The notes: generated by a model not told the origin, from the sequence alone. Positions 12,420 to 23,703 are shown, counted from the stretch's first letter. The stretch is 64,000 bases of DNA from Hyparrhenia diplandra (GCA_015847255.1 JADLZK010009301.1:1-64000), one strand, 5' to 3'. A program made the numbers and translations.

Positions 12420-13475
12420 CGTCGCTGGTCAGGCAGAAAAGCGCTTAATAAGCGCGTGTCCTCTGATTAAAGTTTAATCACTAAACAAACTTTGCAGTTT
12501 TAGAACTATGATTTTGTCAAAACCGTAGCATTTTTTGAAGTTGTAGAAACTCCACTTGGATCTTTTTTTTTTTTTTTTTTTTAAAAATAGTTTTATAAAT
12601 GATTTTGACTTTTTTCCACCTCAAGACACCGGCGCAGCTCGTCAAGGCAATATAAGGAGGAGGCGTTGGAGTGGGTGGCAGATTACTCAAAGCGCTGCTG
12701 GTTTTACGACAGCGGCTGCCACCTCCAAGACAGCCTCTCCCACCTTAGTGGGTCGCACATTTGTTCTAGCATGGGTCACAACTTCCACCCGTTTAAGCCA
12801 ACGCGCTTTTGTTGTGTGCTAAACTCATGCCGGCCAAATGTGTTTGGCGGACGCGGAGTTCGTGTATGAACTCCCACTTCTCTTAATATAATACGTGCCG
12901 CGGTTGCACGATTTCGAAAAAAAAACTTCCTCTCCACCTCACTCTCTTTGCCACTTCCACCCTCTCCAACGATGGTTGTGGCGTGGCCTCCACTAGATCC
13001 AGCCGGCGCGGCGCCACCCTCCTTCTACCCCCAATGCGGTGGAGCCAAGACCTCCCTCCCGGATCCGCTCGGCGGCGTCCCGACCGCGCAGATCCGGCCC
13101 GGCGGTTGGGCTGCTCCTCTTCCACGACGCGGCGCCACCGCCCATGGTGACAGGATCGAGCCCCACTAACAGTGGCGGCGGCAACGGGCGGTCAGGTCTA
13201 GATCTAAATCTAGGATTTTGTTTTATTATAACCATGGGGGGCCTTTAGAAACCACCACAGTAAATGTTCTATTAACCGTGGCCTTTGCTTCGTGGCAGTT
13301 AGGAAAACCGCCACGGTAAATAAAAAAACCGTCACGGTAAAAATATGTAGCAGTGTATTTTTGAAGTTGTAGAAACTCCATTTAGATCTTTGTTTTTTTC
13401 CTGAACAATAGTTTTATACCTTTTGACTTACAAAAGCATAAGTTATCAAAACTACGCCATCTAAACAGGTCCTAA
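12420..13475. mobile_element. Nested transposon relics (MITE halves, LINE-like tail, CACTA-like end)
   Basis: A motif (TTTTGAAGTTGTAGAAACTC and following text) occurs twice, near 12532 and 13358, as if one MITE were split or duplicated. Between them lie several things. There is a GC-rich stretch, and a short LINE-like 3' end with TTAATATAAT followed by an A run near 12918-12926. At 13240-13352 there are repeated ACCGCCACGGTAAAT-like units ending in TAGCAGTG, which resemble subterminal repeats and a terminus of a CACTA-type element. No transposase or reverse transcriptase is readable. The exact borders are uncertain. Confidence 0.45.
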
Positions 13476-15300
13476 AATAAAATGGGCTTATGAAACCACC
13501 GGTGCTGTTGCCAAATTCCCATGAGGATTTCGACATGCCGTTTGGGGGTCAGCGATGATTGTTGTACCGTCTTCTTTGGGTATTTGACATCAGTTCCAGA
13601 ACCAAAACACATGGTGATGAGTTCAGAAAGAGCATCCAAATTAAGGAGAAAATTTTGTGTCCTGACGTCCCAAACGTAATGACACTGAATTAATAAAATC
13701 AAATCCTTCGTACGAAAAAGTTCAGACGTTTTGGGTCAAAGGACGTAGTTTCGTCCTCACTCGTTGAAAAGGCTGTGTAAGAACATAAGAAAATGTCACT
13801 CGCAAAGACGAAAAATTGCTCCTGCAGAGACAGTGAGAAACAGGACATGCATGGAGAAGACAGTGGCTCCAGACTCCAGAGGTCAAAAGTCCCATCATTA
13901 TTTTTTTTTCTTCTCAGGCAATACTACTGTACTATGCTATAGTATGTGTACATATAAACGGATGAAACTATGAATTCAAGTTAAATTTTGACCGAATTTG
14001 ATCACAGTATGATTATTTTTATTTGTTAAACAACAGCTGAATCCTCAATTTTTCAAATTTCGCCCGCGTATATCGGGCTGTTCGTCCATGTTTCAGCTTT
14101 CCTAGCACCAGTATGTCCGGCAGTGTCTGTATATCAGTATATGTGTAGGGCGACCGGCCGGCCGGTTTCCTTGGTGCTTGCAGCCGCTGACAAACACTGG
14201 ACTTTTGATGCTCGCTGGCCCTGGTCAAACTCTTTGTATTGCCTTGCCCGAGGAGCTAGTATTTATCAACGGTTCACATGCGTGCATGCACTTCCATGGA
14301 TTCAAATAAACAGAAGCAGCTGGCCTGCCTGTCGTAGCATCCCCGAACGAAAAGTCTACTCTCTACTGTCGCGAGAAAATTAAGGTCGATCAGGATTCAG
14401 GAATACTCTCTCTTTCGCATTCTCATCACTTACCCCGTATAGAGTACGCATACGTAGGAGAATGGCTACATCCTATAGTAGATTATTGCCCTGCGCAACC
14501 CAAAAATTGTTGGCAGAATCATGGACAAATGGCAGCACGCCGCACTCACTGCTAGAACTAGAAGCTAAAGCTAGTAACGTCCGAACATGGTACTTTACTC
14601 GTAAATAAATAAACGAATGCAGCAGCATCAGGAAGAAGCGTACAGTTACAGTACGTACTACAAGGGTCATTGAAGACTGAACCCTGCTGCAGCCAGCCAC
14701 AGCGTCACAGCGACACCCGGGGCCCTCACCCACGCTGCCAGCGTCAGCCGTCAGTACACTACAGGTCGCCCCGCCCCGCCCCGCCCACAACCGCCCACAA
14801 CAACACCAGCCACTGCACGCGCGCGTGCCGCAGGTCGTCGATCGCATGCGCGCGCGCGGTTGCAGACTTGCAGTGGGAAGGCAAGCCACGATGAGCACCA
14901 GGCGCCGGCCGGCCATGGACGCCGCAACGTCAAACTCGAATTTACGGCGGCCAGTCAGGCGCCCACGCCTTGCGGCAGCGGAGCGGCAGTCCCCCACACC
15001 TTCCACGGCCGGACCTGGACCTCGCTCGCTGCGCAACAGTGCGCAGTAGTGTACTAGTAGGAGTAGCTTCTACTGCTGTGATGCACTGCTCCCTGCGTAC
15101 GTAGGCCGAGGCCGGACGACCTACTTTTTAGCTGGGATCGGATGGATCATCGGAAGCCCATTCCCTGCCGGCCTGCCTTGGATACCTACCACGGTACGAC
15201 CACGCCTCTCGCTCATCGATCCTTCGAGTCAAGGCCTCACATCACACGCACACCGCAGCCGGCCGGCTTCGCGCCCTGTTCTCAATTCATTCCATCGTTA
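13476..15300. other. Intergenic region upstream of the NOI/RIN4-like gene
   Basis: No recognised coding sequence. GC content rises from about 14700, and several open frames there look like composition artefacts. The distal promoter of the gene starting at 15550 should be here. Confidence 0.45.
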
Positions 15301-15307
15301 ATGACGG

Positions 15308-15316
15308 CTATAAATA
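15308..15316 (+). promoter_or_regulatory. TATA box of the NOI/RIN4-like gene
   Basis: CTATAAATA lies about 240 bases upstream of the ATG at 15550. This is a canonical plant TATA box and leaves a leader of about 200 bases. Confidence 0.6.
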
Positions 15317-15549
15317 CAGCACAGGCAGGCTCACACGTCCATAAAATGTCCGTCCATCTTGGATCACTACCACCACACGGCAGGCAACAACTGCCAGTTT
15401 AGATGTACTAACTAGGCTTTCCCACTCTCTGACCATCCACACACATAGCTCTCCCTCTTTCTCTCTCTCGCTTGCATTGCATTGTGATCCTTCTCTCATT
15501 CTGTCGTCTGCCCCTGTCACCCACCACCCGTGCGGACCCAAGCAAGAAA

Positions 15550-16399
15550 ATGGAGGTAAGTGAAGCAAAGCACAAGACAAACAATCTGTGTGAAAGCAAT
15601 CGTTGTTTGACCACGAAAATTAAGTTGATTGATTCTTTTATATTGCTGCTCAAAGCTAGTTAATTACCTCTATCTAATGATTCTTTGACGAGGCTATATA
15701 CCATCCATGCACCATTCCGCATAATCTGTTATATATCATATATGCATATGAACACGGGATCGCCGGCGTGTGTGCAGCAGAAGGCGAGGAGGCGGCGCGT
15801 GCCGGCATTCGGAGAGTGGAACTACAACTACTACGGCAGCGCCGAACTCGCCACGCCCGCGGTGCCCTTGGAGCGGTACGCGGCGGCGGCAGCGGAGCTG
15901 GAGGCCCGCAGCGACGTGTGGTTCAAGTACTCGCCGCCTCCCCGCGGAAGCCACCGCCGGCGGTCACCAGGAAGGGCCGGAGGCCGGCGGCGGCGGAGAA
16001 GTCTTACGGCGGCGGCGGCGGCGGCGGCGGCGGTAAGCGCTCCCGTGCCGCGACCGCGACGACGCCTGCGAGGGCTTCGGACGGCGTGGTCCCGTCCTCG
16101 TCTGTGCCGCGCACACCGGCTAAGAGCACCGGCGCTGCCGGCGGTCGGCGCGCGTGGTGCAGCGCGTCGTTGACGCCGACCTGTACCAGGTGCCACCGCC
16201 GGAGTTTGTCCACGACGATGACATGTGGCCAAGGGTAAATATTGTGGCACTCGTCTTAATTTACCGGTAATGTAACTATGATTTTTCCATTGATGTCGTC
16301 ACATTTGCATGCATGTAGCGGAAGCAGCGGCAGCGGAAGAAGGCGTCCAGGAGCCTCTGGATGGGTTGCTTCGGGTTCAGCTGCAGGCCGGCTGAATAA
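15550..16399 (+). CDS. NOI / RIN4-like domain protein
   Basis: This is a small plant NOI (nitrate-induced, AvrRpt-cleavage domain) protein. Family members are membrane-tethered immune regulators related to RIN4. Exons are 15550-15555 (Met-Glu only), 15778-16234 and 16319-16399. The NOI motif VPAFGEWNYNYYGSAELATP is clear near residues 10-30. The C-terminus SLWMGCFGFSCRPAE has paired cysteines, as in acylated family members. As written the long exon cannot be read in one frame. The N-terminal part is in one phase until about 15940, and a middle part (KPPPAVTRKGRRPAAAEKSY, then a Gly run from repeated GGC) is in another. The conserved segment DADLYQVPPPEF is in a third. The first shift is at a C run (15938-15943) and the second at 16141-16155. 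This is either sequence error or decay. Confidence 0.75.
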
Positions 16400-17525
16400 T
16401 TATTTTCTGTTTTTGTTTTAATTCTACGTATGTATCTCCTTGTCGAAAAAAATTCTACGTATGTATCTAACTAGTTTAATTCTACTCATTTCAGATTGTG
16501 CAATATTTTTTTTGGTTTTTTTTGTATGCTAGACTAGAGTATTGTACAGTGTGGAACTGTGGATCGAATGAAAATCTATGCATGCATGGTGTCGTATTCA
16601 GACTCGCCCTATCATCTGACACGCCTCCCAAAACAATTCGCGCGCGCATTCGCCGCCCTCTCCTTGCGTGCCTCCGTGCTTCAGAGCCGGTTGGGTTGCG
16701 CGGCTACATGAAAAATAGATCGTCCGACCCCCGCCTTCCTCCACTGTCGTCTCGTCTGCGTCCTCCGCATGCATGCAGGGTACTTAATTGGAGTCATCGG
16801 CATTCGGCAGTGTCCATGCCGTCGCTGGCCTCCCCTGGGCCCTGGCAGCAGCGACAGCGACAGATCGATGGGCGTCATCAGGTTGGGCATCAGATTCAGA
16901 TGTGTATCACCATCGCCGTCTATCTCGGAGTGGATGGTGGAGAGATGAGGCGGTCTCTTGTAGTCCAAAGTCTTGTTGAGCAGCGACGACGAACGATGCA
17001 GATAAAGTTGGATGGACTGTGGGGGTGATGCTGGATTGGAACCGCGGCTGCATCCCATTAGCAAGCCAAAACACTCGGTCCAAACCCAACTGAAACCAAA
17101 CCAAACTTTTTCTCAAATAACGTAAAAGATTTGCACATATCCGTATTTAAGCGGGAGAGTTTTTACCTCACGCAAAAAGCGCGCGATGGGAGGGGAAGAT
17201 TTTCATTAGGCACAGCCTCCCCACAAAAGGGTTCCATGCATGCCGAATACTCACAAAATAAACACTATGTTTGCACGCCCGGCTTGGATCCATTGATTGG
17301 CGGTGTGCTTGATGGTGCTCAAGAGCAGGCTAGTGGTAAATGTGGCGCTACTGGAAGCATCGCTTGTTCTTTTTCTTTTAAAATTCCTCATGCCACCAAG
17401 GCGAATAGCGTGTCGGCCCCTCTCCTCTTATTGTCGTGTCGACGTCAATGGTCCCACCAAGCAAGCAACATGTGTCGCCCACCAATGAGTAGTCGTAGAA
17501 TCATCTTGTTAATATGTGGGGATTG
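16400..17525. other. Spacer without recognised features
   Basis: The 3' flank of the NOI-like gene is followed by sequence with no gene family on either strand. Two open frames of about 130-180 codons have no domain or motif I recognise. Confidence 0.4.
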
Positions 17526-18835
17526 AGTGGGGATCCAGACACAATGACAATGTGGTGCATTAGTAGAGGAGGTATGAGCGAGGGAGGGGTCACGCAGTGA
17601 ATTTTTGCGCAAAAAAAATGACGCGCTTGCGATTTTTTTTCATTTACAATCATCTTGTCATAGAAAGTTTATGTTTGAATTTTCCGATTTTGAAATCAAA
17701 ATTTTTTGTAACAACTCGGATTCAGAAACTACCAACATGAGGGTTGTAGATCTCGAAAAGTTGTGAAATTTTGTAATTGATTTTTTTTTCATTTAGAATT
17801 ATCTTGTGAGCCATATCGGGCAAATAAAGATTTAACGAACCCACTGTCGACATGTGCTAGATGACCTTAGATGGAGAAACTCCTAAATCAAAATTTTAGA
17901 TCTCAAAAAGTTATGAAATTTTCTAGTTGACAATTTTTTTAATTTAAGGTCGTTTTTGGTATCAAACAAGCAATTTACACTTGATTTAGGGGCTCAAATA
18001 ATCAATTTAGACTAGGTTTTCTATAATATGGGAAATTAGAGGGAAACGAGACACAAGTGATAGTATGGTGCCGTGATAGAGGAGGAATGCGCACGTGGGA
18101 GAGGTTGCGGGCTCAAATCCCACCCACCCCCCTGTAACCACAAATTTTCTTGCGAAAAATGTAGTGACTTGCGACTTCTCATTTACAATCAACTTGTCAT
18201 AGAAATCTATGTATTCATTTCCCAACTTTGAAATTGGAATTTTTGTAACGATCTCATATGGAGAAACTACCAACATGCGCTAGGGAAGGTCGCGGGTTCG
18301 AATCCGGATGGCGCGTTGCGAGATGATTGTGCGAAAATTACAGCGACTTGCGACTTACTCATTTACAATCATTTTGACATATAAAACTACGTATGAATTT
18401 TTTTGATTTTGAAATTGAAGTTTTTTGTAACAACCTGGGATGGAGAAACTACCACCATGTGCGAGAGGAAGTCGGGGTTCAAATTCATTTGGCCGCGTAG
18501 CCACGCGATTTTTGTGTGAAAAATGCCACGACTTGAGACTTTTTCATTTAGAATCATCTTGATAATATGTTAGGAACCGAGTGGGAATCTAGATACAAGT
18601 TAATAAGTTATAGCGTGATGCAGTGGCAGAGGATGTACGAGCAAGAGCAAGGGGGGGGCACAGGTTTGAATCCCACGGGCCATGTAGCTGCGAATTTTAC
18701 TCGTAAAATGCCGCAACTTGCAACTTTTCATTTACAATCGTCTTGTCATAGAAAACTACGTTTGAAATTGTCGATCATGAAATTGAAATTTTTGTAACAT
18801 CTTGAAAAGGAGAAACTATCAACATGAAATTTGTA
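17526..18835. repeat. Degenerate long-period tandem repeat, about five units
   Basis: A composite unit of roughly 180-270 bases recurs about five times. The shared parts are a GGTTCGAATCC-like box, ACTTGCGACTT, then CATTTACAATCATCTTGTCAT, then TTGAAATTGAA with TTTTTGTAAC, then GGAGAAACTACCAACATG. Clear copies of the last block lie near 17725, 18265, 18445 and 18805. The box resembles a tRNA gene B-box, so the unit might derive from a tRNA-related retroposon, but no full tRNA can be folded. Confidence 0.6.
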
Positions 18836-19307
18836 TTCATCTCTACTCTACGACCCAAATCTGGAGATGCCAACAGGGAAAAAAAAAGAAAGCTAAAGTG
18901 TAGCAAATACACCTATCTGCATCATCTTGTATACTGGATTACATAAAAAAGAACCACTATACTTTCTGTGGTTTTTTAACGTGAGCATTAATCTAATGGC
19001 AGAGGAAGTATGACAAGGCAATTGTAGTCTAGTTCTCAAGGTGATAATTTTATATTTTTTTCAACTGACAGGCAACCCAGGAATTCATTTTCTTTACAAC
19101 ATCCCAGGAATTCATTAACTTGCACTGTCTTCGTAATAAAAACACACACACACACACATTTTGACATGAGCTCTCTCAAGGATGAATTATGGATACGCAG
19201 TCCAACCTATATCGTTCAGAAGGATATATCTGCATAATGTATCACGTTTGGTTATTTGGCCATGTCTAGCAACAGAGATGACAGATGAGCAGTTGAGCAC
19301 TATCATG
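18836..19307. other. Spacer downstream of LRR copy 1, with a CA microsatellite
   Basis: There is nothing coding here. A (CA)n microsatellite lies at 19141-19158. The right part is the 3' region of the minus-strand LRR gene. Confidence 0.45.
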
Positions 19308-20237
19308 TCAAGCGCACACAGGGAAGATGTAGCGGCGGAGACTCCCACAGAACAGAAACCACTGCGGGAAGTAGAAGGCCACCACGAACCCGACGACGAA
19401 TCCCACCGCGGCGCCGATGCTGGACGCGTCGTTGACCCTACGCACATGGTCATGGAACCGCCTCTTGCAGTTGCACTTGCCCAGCAGCGGCCCGCAGAGC
19501 CCGTCGTTTCCGGCGAAGTTTTCGGCTGAGAAATTCTGGAGAGAGCCCGGGATGGGACCTGACAACAAGTTATCTGCAACGTTGAGCGAAACTAACCGTG
19601 TAAAATTGCCCATGTTCTCCGGGAGCCGTCCGGTGAACCTGTTGTGCTCAAGGCTCAGCTGGTTCACGTATGACAGGTTTGCGACGCTGCTTGGGATTTC
19701 ACCTGAGATGCTTTCGTGCGTTAGAGAATAATACAATTCCATCAGCTTATCATTTGCATTATATAAGAAAATATGTTTGCAAACAAACAGAGATTGATTA
19801 ATTTGTACATCACCTGAGAAGCTGTTGTACGAGAGGTTGAGATTTGTGATGTACGGCAACTGCCTGGCGATCTCTCCGGGGAGGGGTCCTGAGAGGCTGT
19901 TGCTTGACAGGTCTAGTTCCGTCAGGAAACTGCAGTTTTGAATGCCTTGAGGGAACGAACCTTGGAGCCCCATGTTGCTGAGGCGCAAGGACAGTACTCG
20001 GCTTTCAGTCGGCGTTCAGCATTCAACGCCGGTGAATTGGCATATGTATCCTTCGCCTTCGGTGCCGTTGTTGGAGAACTCCCATGAGGAGAGCGCGGCG
20101 TTTGGGTCGCCCAGTGATTGTTTCAGGCTCTGCAAGCACCGGATGTCACTGGCGGTACCAGAACACGACGATAAGCTGCTTAGGAGCAGTATCCAGACGA
20201 CCATGACGTTCATCATCAGCAATCGCGCGGAGGCCAC
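19308..20237 (-). pseudogene. Kinase-less BIR-like LRR receptor protein, copy 1 (nonsense)
   Basis: It starts at 20237 with a hydrophobic signal peptide, then an N-terminal LRR cap (IRCLQSLKQSL ... CQFTGVEC). The next codon is TGA (20016-20018) where the paralogues have TGG in GVECW, and the same frame then continues (TPTESRVLSLRLSNMGLQ). So a single substitution stops the protein after about 73 residues. The remainder codes for about five LRRs, a C-terminal cap (GLCGPLLGKC), a transmembrane segment (GAAVGFVVGFVVAFYF) and a very short tail ending in CA. No kinase domain follows. A 111-nt stretch (19703-19813) interrupts an LRR, can be read through in frame, and has the signals of an intron. 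Related to the ectodomains of BIR-type inactive receptor kinases. Confidence 0.8.
19703..19813 (-). other. Intron-like 111-nt insertion in LRR copy 1
   Basis: The segment is absent from the two paralogous genes. On the coding strand it starts CAG|GTGATG and ends CATCTCAG|GTGAAA. A CTAAC branch-point match lies about 18 nt before the acceptor. The 10-base direct repeat TCACCTGAGA (plus strand) flanks it at 19699-19708 and 19810-19819. Removing it restores the paralogous reading SFSGEIP. It has a length divisible by three and no stop codon, so it could also be retained. Confidence 0.65.
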
Positions 20238-20590
20238 AACTTAGAACGAGCCGTCGATTGCTCAGGCCACCAGCCGCTGCTCATGAAGACTATGATCATG
20301 TCAATTCTCCGTCGCGCTACCAATTGAAACTTGAAAGACGACGATGATACAGAAATATATTACTCTAACATACAACTCTGTCAAGAAAAAAAACACAGCA
20401 GCATGTACTCATCAAAGATTAAAAAAAAAAAAAAACTTTAGAAGACCGAGAGGCACACACCACCGACCGACTCACGTATGGAGATCTCGCGGTACGTACT
20501 GCTTCGAGAGGAGGCTGCGATGGTGGGTTCGATTCAGGCCTTTTTTTTTTAAAGTAAAGGTTCGATTCAGTCCTTTAGGGTAACTATTCA

Positions 20591-21259
20591 GAGCAAGAAT
20601 AATAAGCCAGCCAGCAGCCGGCTGCTAGCGGGCGTTATGCTTGTTCCACGTCACTAAGGTCAGTCTTAATGAGTGTTTTATAAGGGTTTCATACATATTA
20701 AATACAGCGCCGCATCATTAAAACATCAATTTTTGCATGAAACTTTTAGGAGAGAGAAAAAAAAGTTTCACCATAGTGAAACCTTTGGACACTGTTTCAC
20801 ATGCATTGGAAACGGAGAGAAACCCCCATTGAGATAGAAATAGTGTTTCACCATGGAACTATGAAATAAAACCATGCAATGAGAGAGAGACTGTGGGACC
20901 CTTAGGCCTATGAAACTGTCCATTGAAGGAGACGTCTATTTCATACAAAAGTTTTACATCTTGGAAACCGGGAGCTGAAACTCTCCATTGAGACTGGCCT
21001 AACAGCCTTTACTAACAGCGACCCGTATAATAGCCTAACCGTAAGAGCCGACTGTAGAGCAGACTTTAACATTTATTACTGGCATGCACAGGCCACTTCT
21101 GCCTCACGTACTGGTTGACAGAGTAATTTTTCCTCATATCTTGTGCTGCAGCCGGGCGAAATGGGAAGCGCCGGCTTCATACTCTCTCTTCAATGTGGCA
21201 CTTTTTCCTACTGACGTGTACTTCTCTCAGCCGGCTAAAACAGCTTATAATACTTGCTC
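20591..21259. mobile_element. Candidate outer MITE holding a Tourist element
   Basis: The ends form an imperfect inverted repeat: GAGCAAGAATAATAAGC at the left, and at the right GCTTATAATACTTGCTC. AGCCGGCT-type motifs lie just inside both ends. No convincing target-site duplication was found, so the family is uncertain. Confidence 0.45.
20658..20999. mobile_element. Tourist-like (PIF/Harbinger) MITE, 342 bp
   Basis: The terminal inverted repeat is GGTCAGTCTTAATG at the left and CATTGAGACTGGCC at the right. The flanking trinucleotide is TAA on both sides (20655-20657 and 21000-21002), the diagnostic target-site duplication of Tourist elements. It contains repeated GTTTCA-type motifs and no open frame of note. 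Confidence 0.8.
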
Positions 21260-22454
21260 GAAAGTGTTGCACTTACAAGCTTGCAGCTAGTGATCCCAGC
21301 CAGCTAGTGGTATCCTTCCCGTCCAATTTATATGGTGTTTAGCAAAATAGCAATTTAGCTTTCTCAACTTTTTTTCTAAGTAAATCTTAGAAAACGCGCG
21401 TGTTGTATGTATCTCGTGCAGAGTGGAACCAGGAATATAAAAATGTTATACAAACAAATAACAAAATCATTTGGTTTCTAAAATTTGTCTATTCAAAATA
21501 TTTATGATCTTCTACGAAGTGATCTTAGATTAGTTGTCTGAGTTTCTTGTGGTGGAACCTGCCCACCAAGTTTCAAGTTCCTGATTTAGTGTGAGTGTTC
21601 GTATTTTTCTCAATTTAGTTTAGGAATTAACGGTGCTATATATTTAGTGGAAGGCAAGACATTCACATTGATAGTAAGACACCTGTAATGATCAGTGGTG
21701 GATCTAGCTTTTGAGCATGGGTGTGCGCCTCAAAAATTAAATTATACAATTCGGGTAAAAAAATTCAGCAATTAGCCATAGAATCATGATGCGATGAAAT
21801 CAGAATTTAGGAAAAATCAGGATTGAGGAAAATCAGCAAATTTGTAACAGGTATGTATAGTGTAAACGCATGCGGACCACAGGGTGGTCGGTGGACCACC
21901 TGAACCACCCTGTGGCTTTTTTTGGTATGACTTCGTGAATTTTAAGATTAAAAGGCAAAGTCTTACGGCGATATTGTTTTCAAGGAAAAGTAAGCCATGC
22001 CACCTATTTTGTCAGTCTATTGCCGGTCTACCTCTACCAAACTTCTTGGACTTTGCAAGGTGAGAATGGGTCAGAGAAATCAGTATCATCATTTATTGCA
22101 TTTGGAAAAAGAAGTTGACAGAAATTGATGGAAAGTAAAATTACTAATTTCCTCTACTTTGTTGATTGTAGGGCAAGATCCGGGTAGCACAGCAGCCAGC
22201 ACAGCAACTTGCTGGGCAGCGCCGTTGAGTTGTGCAAGGTTTTGGCTTTCAATAAATTTCTAGGAGCAACTTTGGTTTACTTTTGTAATGAGAGGATGTA
22301 ACTTGCTTTAGTATTAATGGAATTTTTCCTTGTCGCAAAAAAAAAAAACAATAATTTGTAATGAGAGATGAACTGTGATAGTTGTTCAAGAAGGCATTTT
22401 GCAAGCCTACAAATTACAACAAGGCTTTTTCAGAAACTTGTGTGTGCTGAAATG
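21260..22454. other. Spacer with a retroposon-like A-tailed end
   Basis: Between about 21690 and 21730 a CAGTGGTGGATCTAG motif resembles a decayed hAT end. Near 22300-22350, TTAATGGAATTTTTCCTTGT followed by an A run looks like the 3' end of a plant LINE on the plus strand. From about 22380 the sequence is paralogous to the region downstream of LRR copy 3 (near 24405). Confidence 0.45.
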
Positions 22455-22723
22455 CAGTGGCGGAGGACAGATAAAAATCGAAGGTGTGACGAAATTAGAG
22501 ATCTTCACACAATCAAACTTTCTATTTGTAGCACAGACACCTGATTTCATAGAATATTTGTCTCCTCCAATTCCAATGTAGAGGGTTTTTCTTTTCCTAA
22601 ATTCCTCTGCCATCAAATGATAAGTTCATGCATACCCATGGCGCAGAAATGATCTAAGAACTTAAAGAATTTGATTATCGGAAAAAAAAAAACAAGGTAT
22701 GCCACCATGCTCCTCCGCCACTG
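22455..22723. mobile_element. hAT-type MITE, 269 bp
   Basis: It begins CAGTGGCGGAGGA and ends TCCTCCGCCACTG, a perfect 13-bp terminal inverted repeat of hAT type. The flanking 8-bp duplications are CTGAAATG (22447-22454) and CTCAAATG (22724-22731), one mismatch. The paralogous site downstream of LRR copy 3 (near 24465-24480) reads GTGCTGAAATGTGCATTA without the element, which gives an empty site and confirms the borders. Confidence 0.88.
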
Positions 22724-22894
22724 CTCAAATGCGCATTACAAACAGAGTCAATCACTTGCTAAATTGGTGAGTAGATAACTTTAGTGAAACAAAGTGGTTT
22801 CAAAAAGTTTAAAAGGAACTGGTATTACAATTGAAGTGCTTATTTTGCCACCGGAGGTTGATGTCAGACAAAAGTTTCATAGGAAGCAAGCAAA

Positions 22895-23703
22895 TCATAT
22901 GCGGACAACGTAGGGATGGAGCCTCTGGGAGAAGACGAACAAGCGAGGGAAGTAGAAGGCCACAATGAATCCTACCACGAACCCTGCAGCCGCGCCAATA
23001 CTGGACTCGTTGTTGATCCTGTACAATCTCAGCCTCCATTTGCTTCTATGATGGCCACATTCAGTCAATAACGGTGCACCACAAAGCCCTTGGTTACCAG
23101 CAAAGCTCGATGCTGCAAATTCCGTTAAAGGCAATGGAATAGGTCCAGACAACAGGTTGTCCGCAACATTGAACACTAGTAACCGATCAAGCAAACTAAA
23201 TTGCCATGGAATTTTACCGTTGAGTTGGTGTGCTGAAGATTGAGAGTGTTCAGGTATGTTAGATATGAGACGCCAATTGGGATTTCACCAGAAAAGCTAT
23301 TATATGAGATGTCCAAAAACGTCAGGCTGGGCAGCTGCCGTGCAATGTCTGAAGGGATAGGCCCCGAAAAATTGTTGCTAGACAGGTCCAGCCCAGTCAT
23401 GCTTGTGCAATTCACAAGACCTTGGGGAAATTGGCCTTGAAGACCCAAGTTACTGAGACGCAAAGTGAGAACCCTGTTCTCGTCAGGGTGCCAGCACTCC
23501 ACGCCTGTAAATCTGCATATAAAACCAGCCGGTGCGTTATTGTCGAAAATCCATGAGGATTTCAGTATGCCGCTGGCATCAATCACTGACTGTTGTAGGG
23601 TCTTCAGGCACAGGACATCAGGTTCAGAACCAAAACATGATGACGACTCGCTCAATAACAGCAACAAAAGGACGGACTTGATATTATCGACCACCCTAGC
23701 CAT
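22895..23703 (-). pseudogene. Kinase-less BIR-like LRR receptor protein, copy 2 (one-base frameshift)
   Basis: It starts at 23703 with a signal peptide (SVLLLLLLSESSSCFG), an LRR N-cap with CLKTLQQSV and CRFTGVECWHPDENRV, and LRRs closely matching copy 3. At 23226-23230 the plus strand reads TTGGTGTG where copy 3 has TTGGTTGTG. The loss of one T shifts the frame and ends the protein at about 175 residues. The rest of the gene is conserved in the other frame to 22895: LRR, cap GLCGAPLLTEC, transmembrane GAAAGFVVGFIVAFYFP and tail RLHPYVVRI. If that single base is an error, the gene is whole and codes for a protein similar to copy 3. Confidence 0.83.

Noticed and set aside
15685..16173. Open frame of 162 codons as the complete NOI gene
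   Set aside because: It starts upstream of the splice acceptor and loses the conserved C-terminal segment. The real gene needs the acceptor at 15777 and a frame change.
18265..18335. tRNA gene
   Set aside because: Only a B-box-like motif is present. No A-box at the right distance and no cloverleaf stems can be formed.
17526..18835. CRISPR-like array
   Set aside because: Units are long, diverged and of unequal size, and the genome is a plant nuclear one.
19703..19813. An extra leucine-rich repeat in LRR copy 1
   Set aside because: The translated insertion has no LxxLxLxxN pattern, is absent in the paralogues, and has intron signals at both ends.
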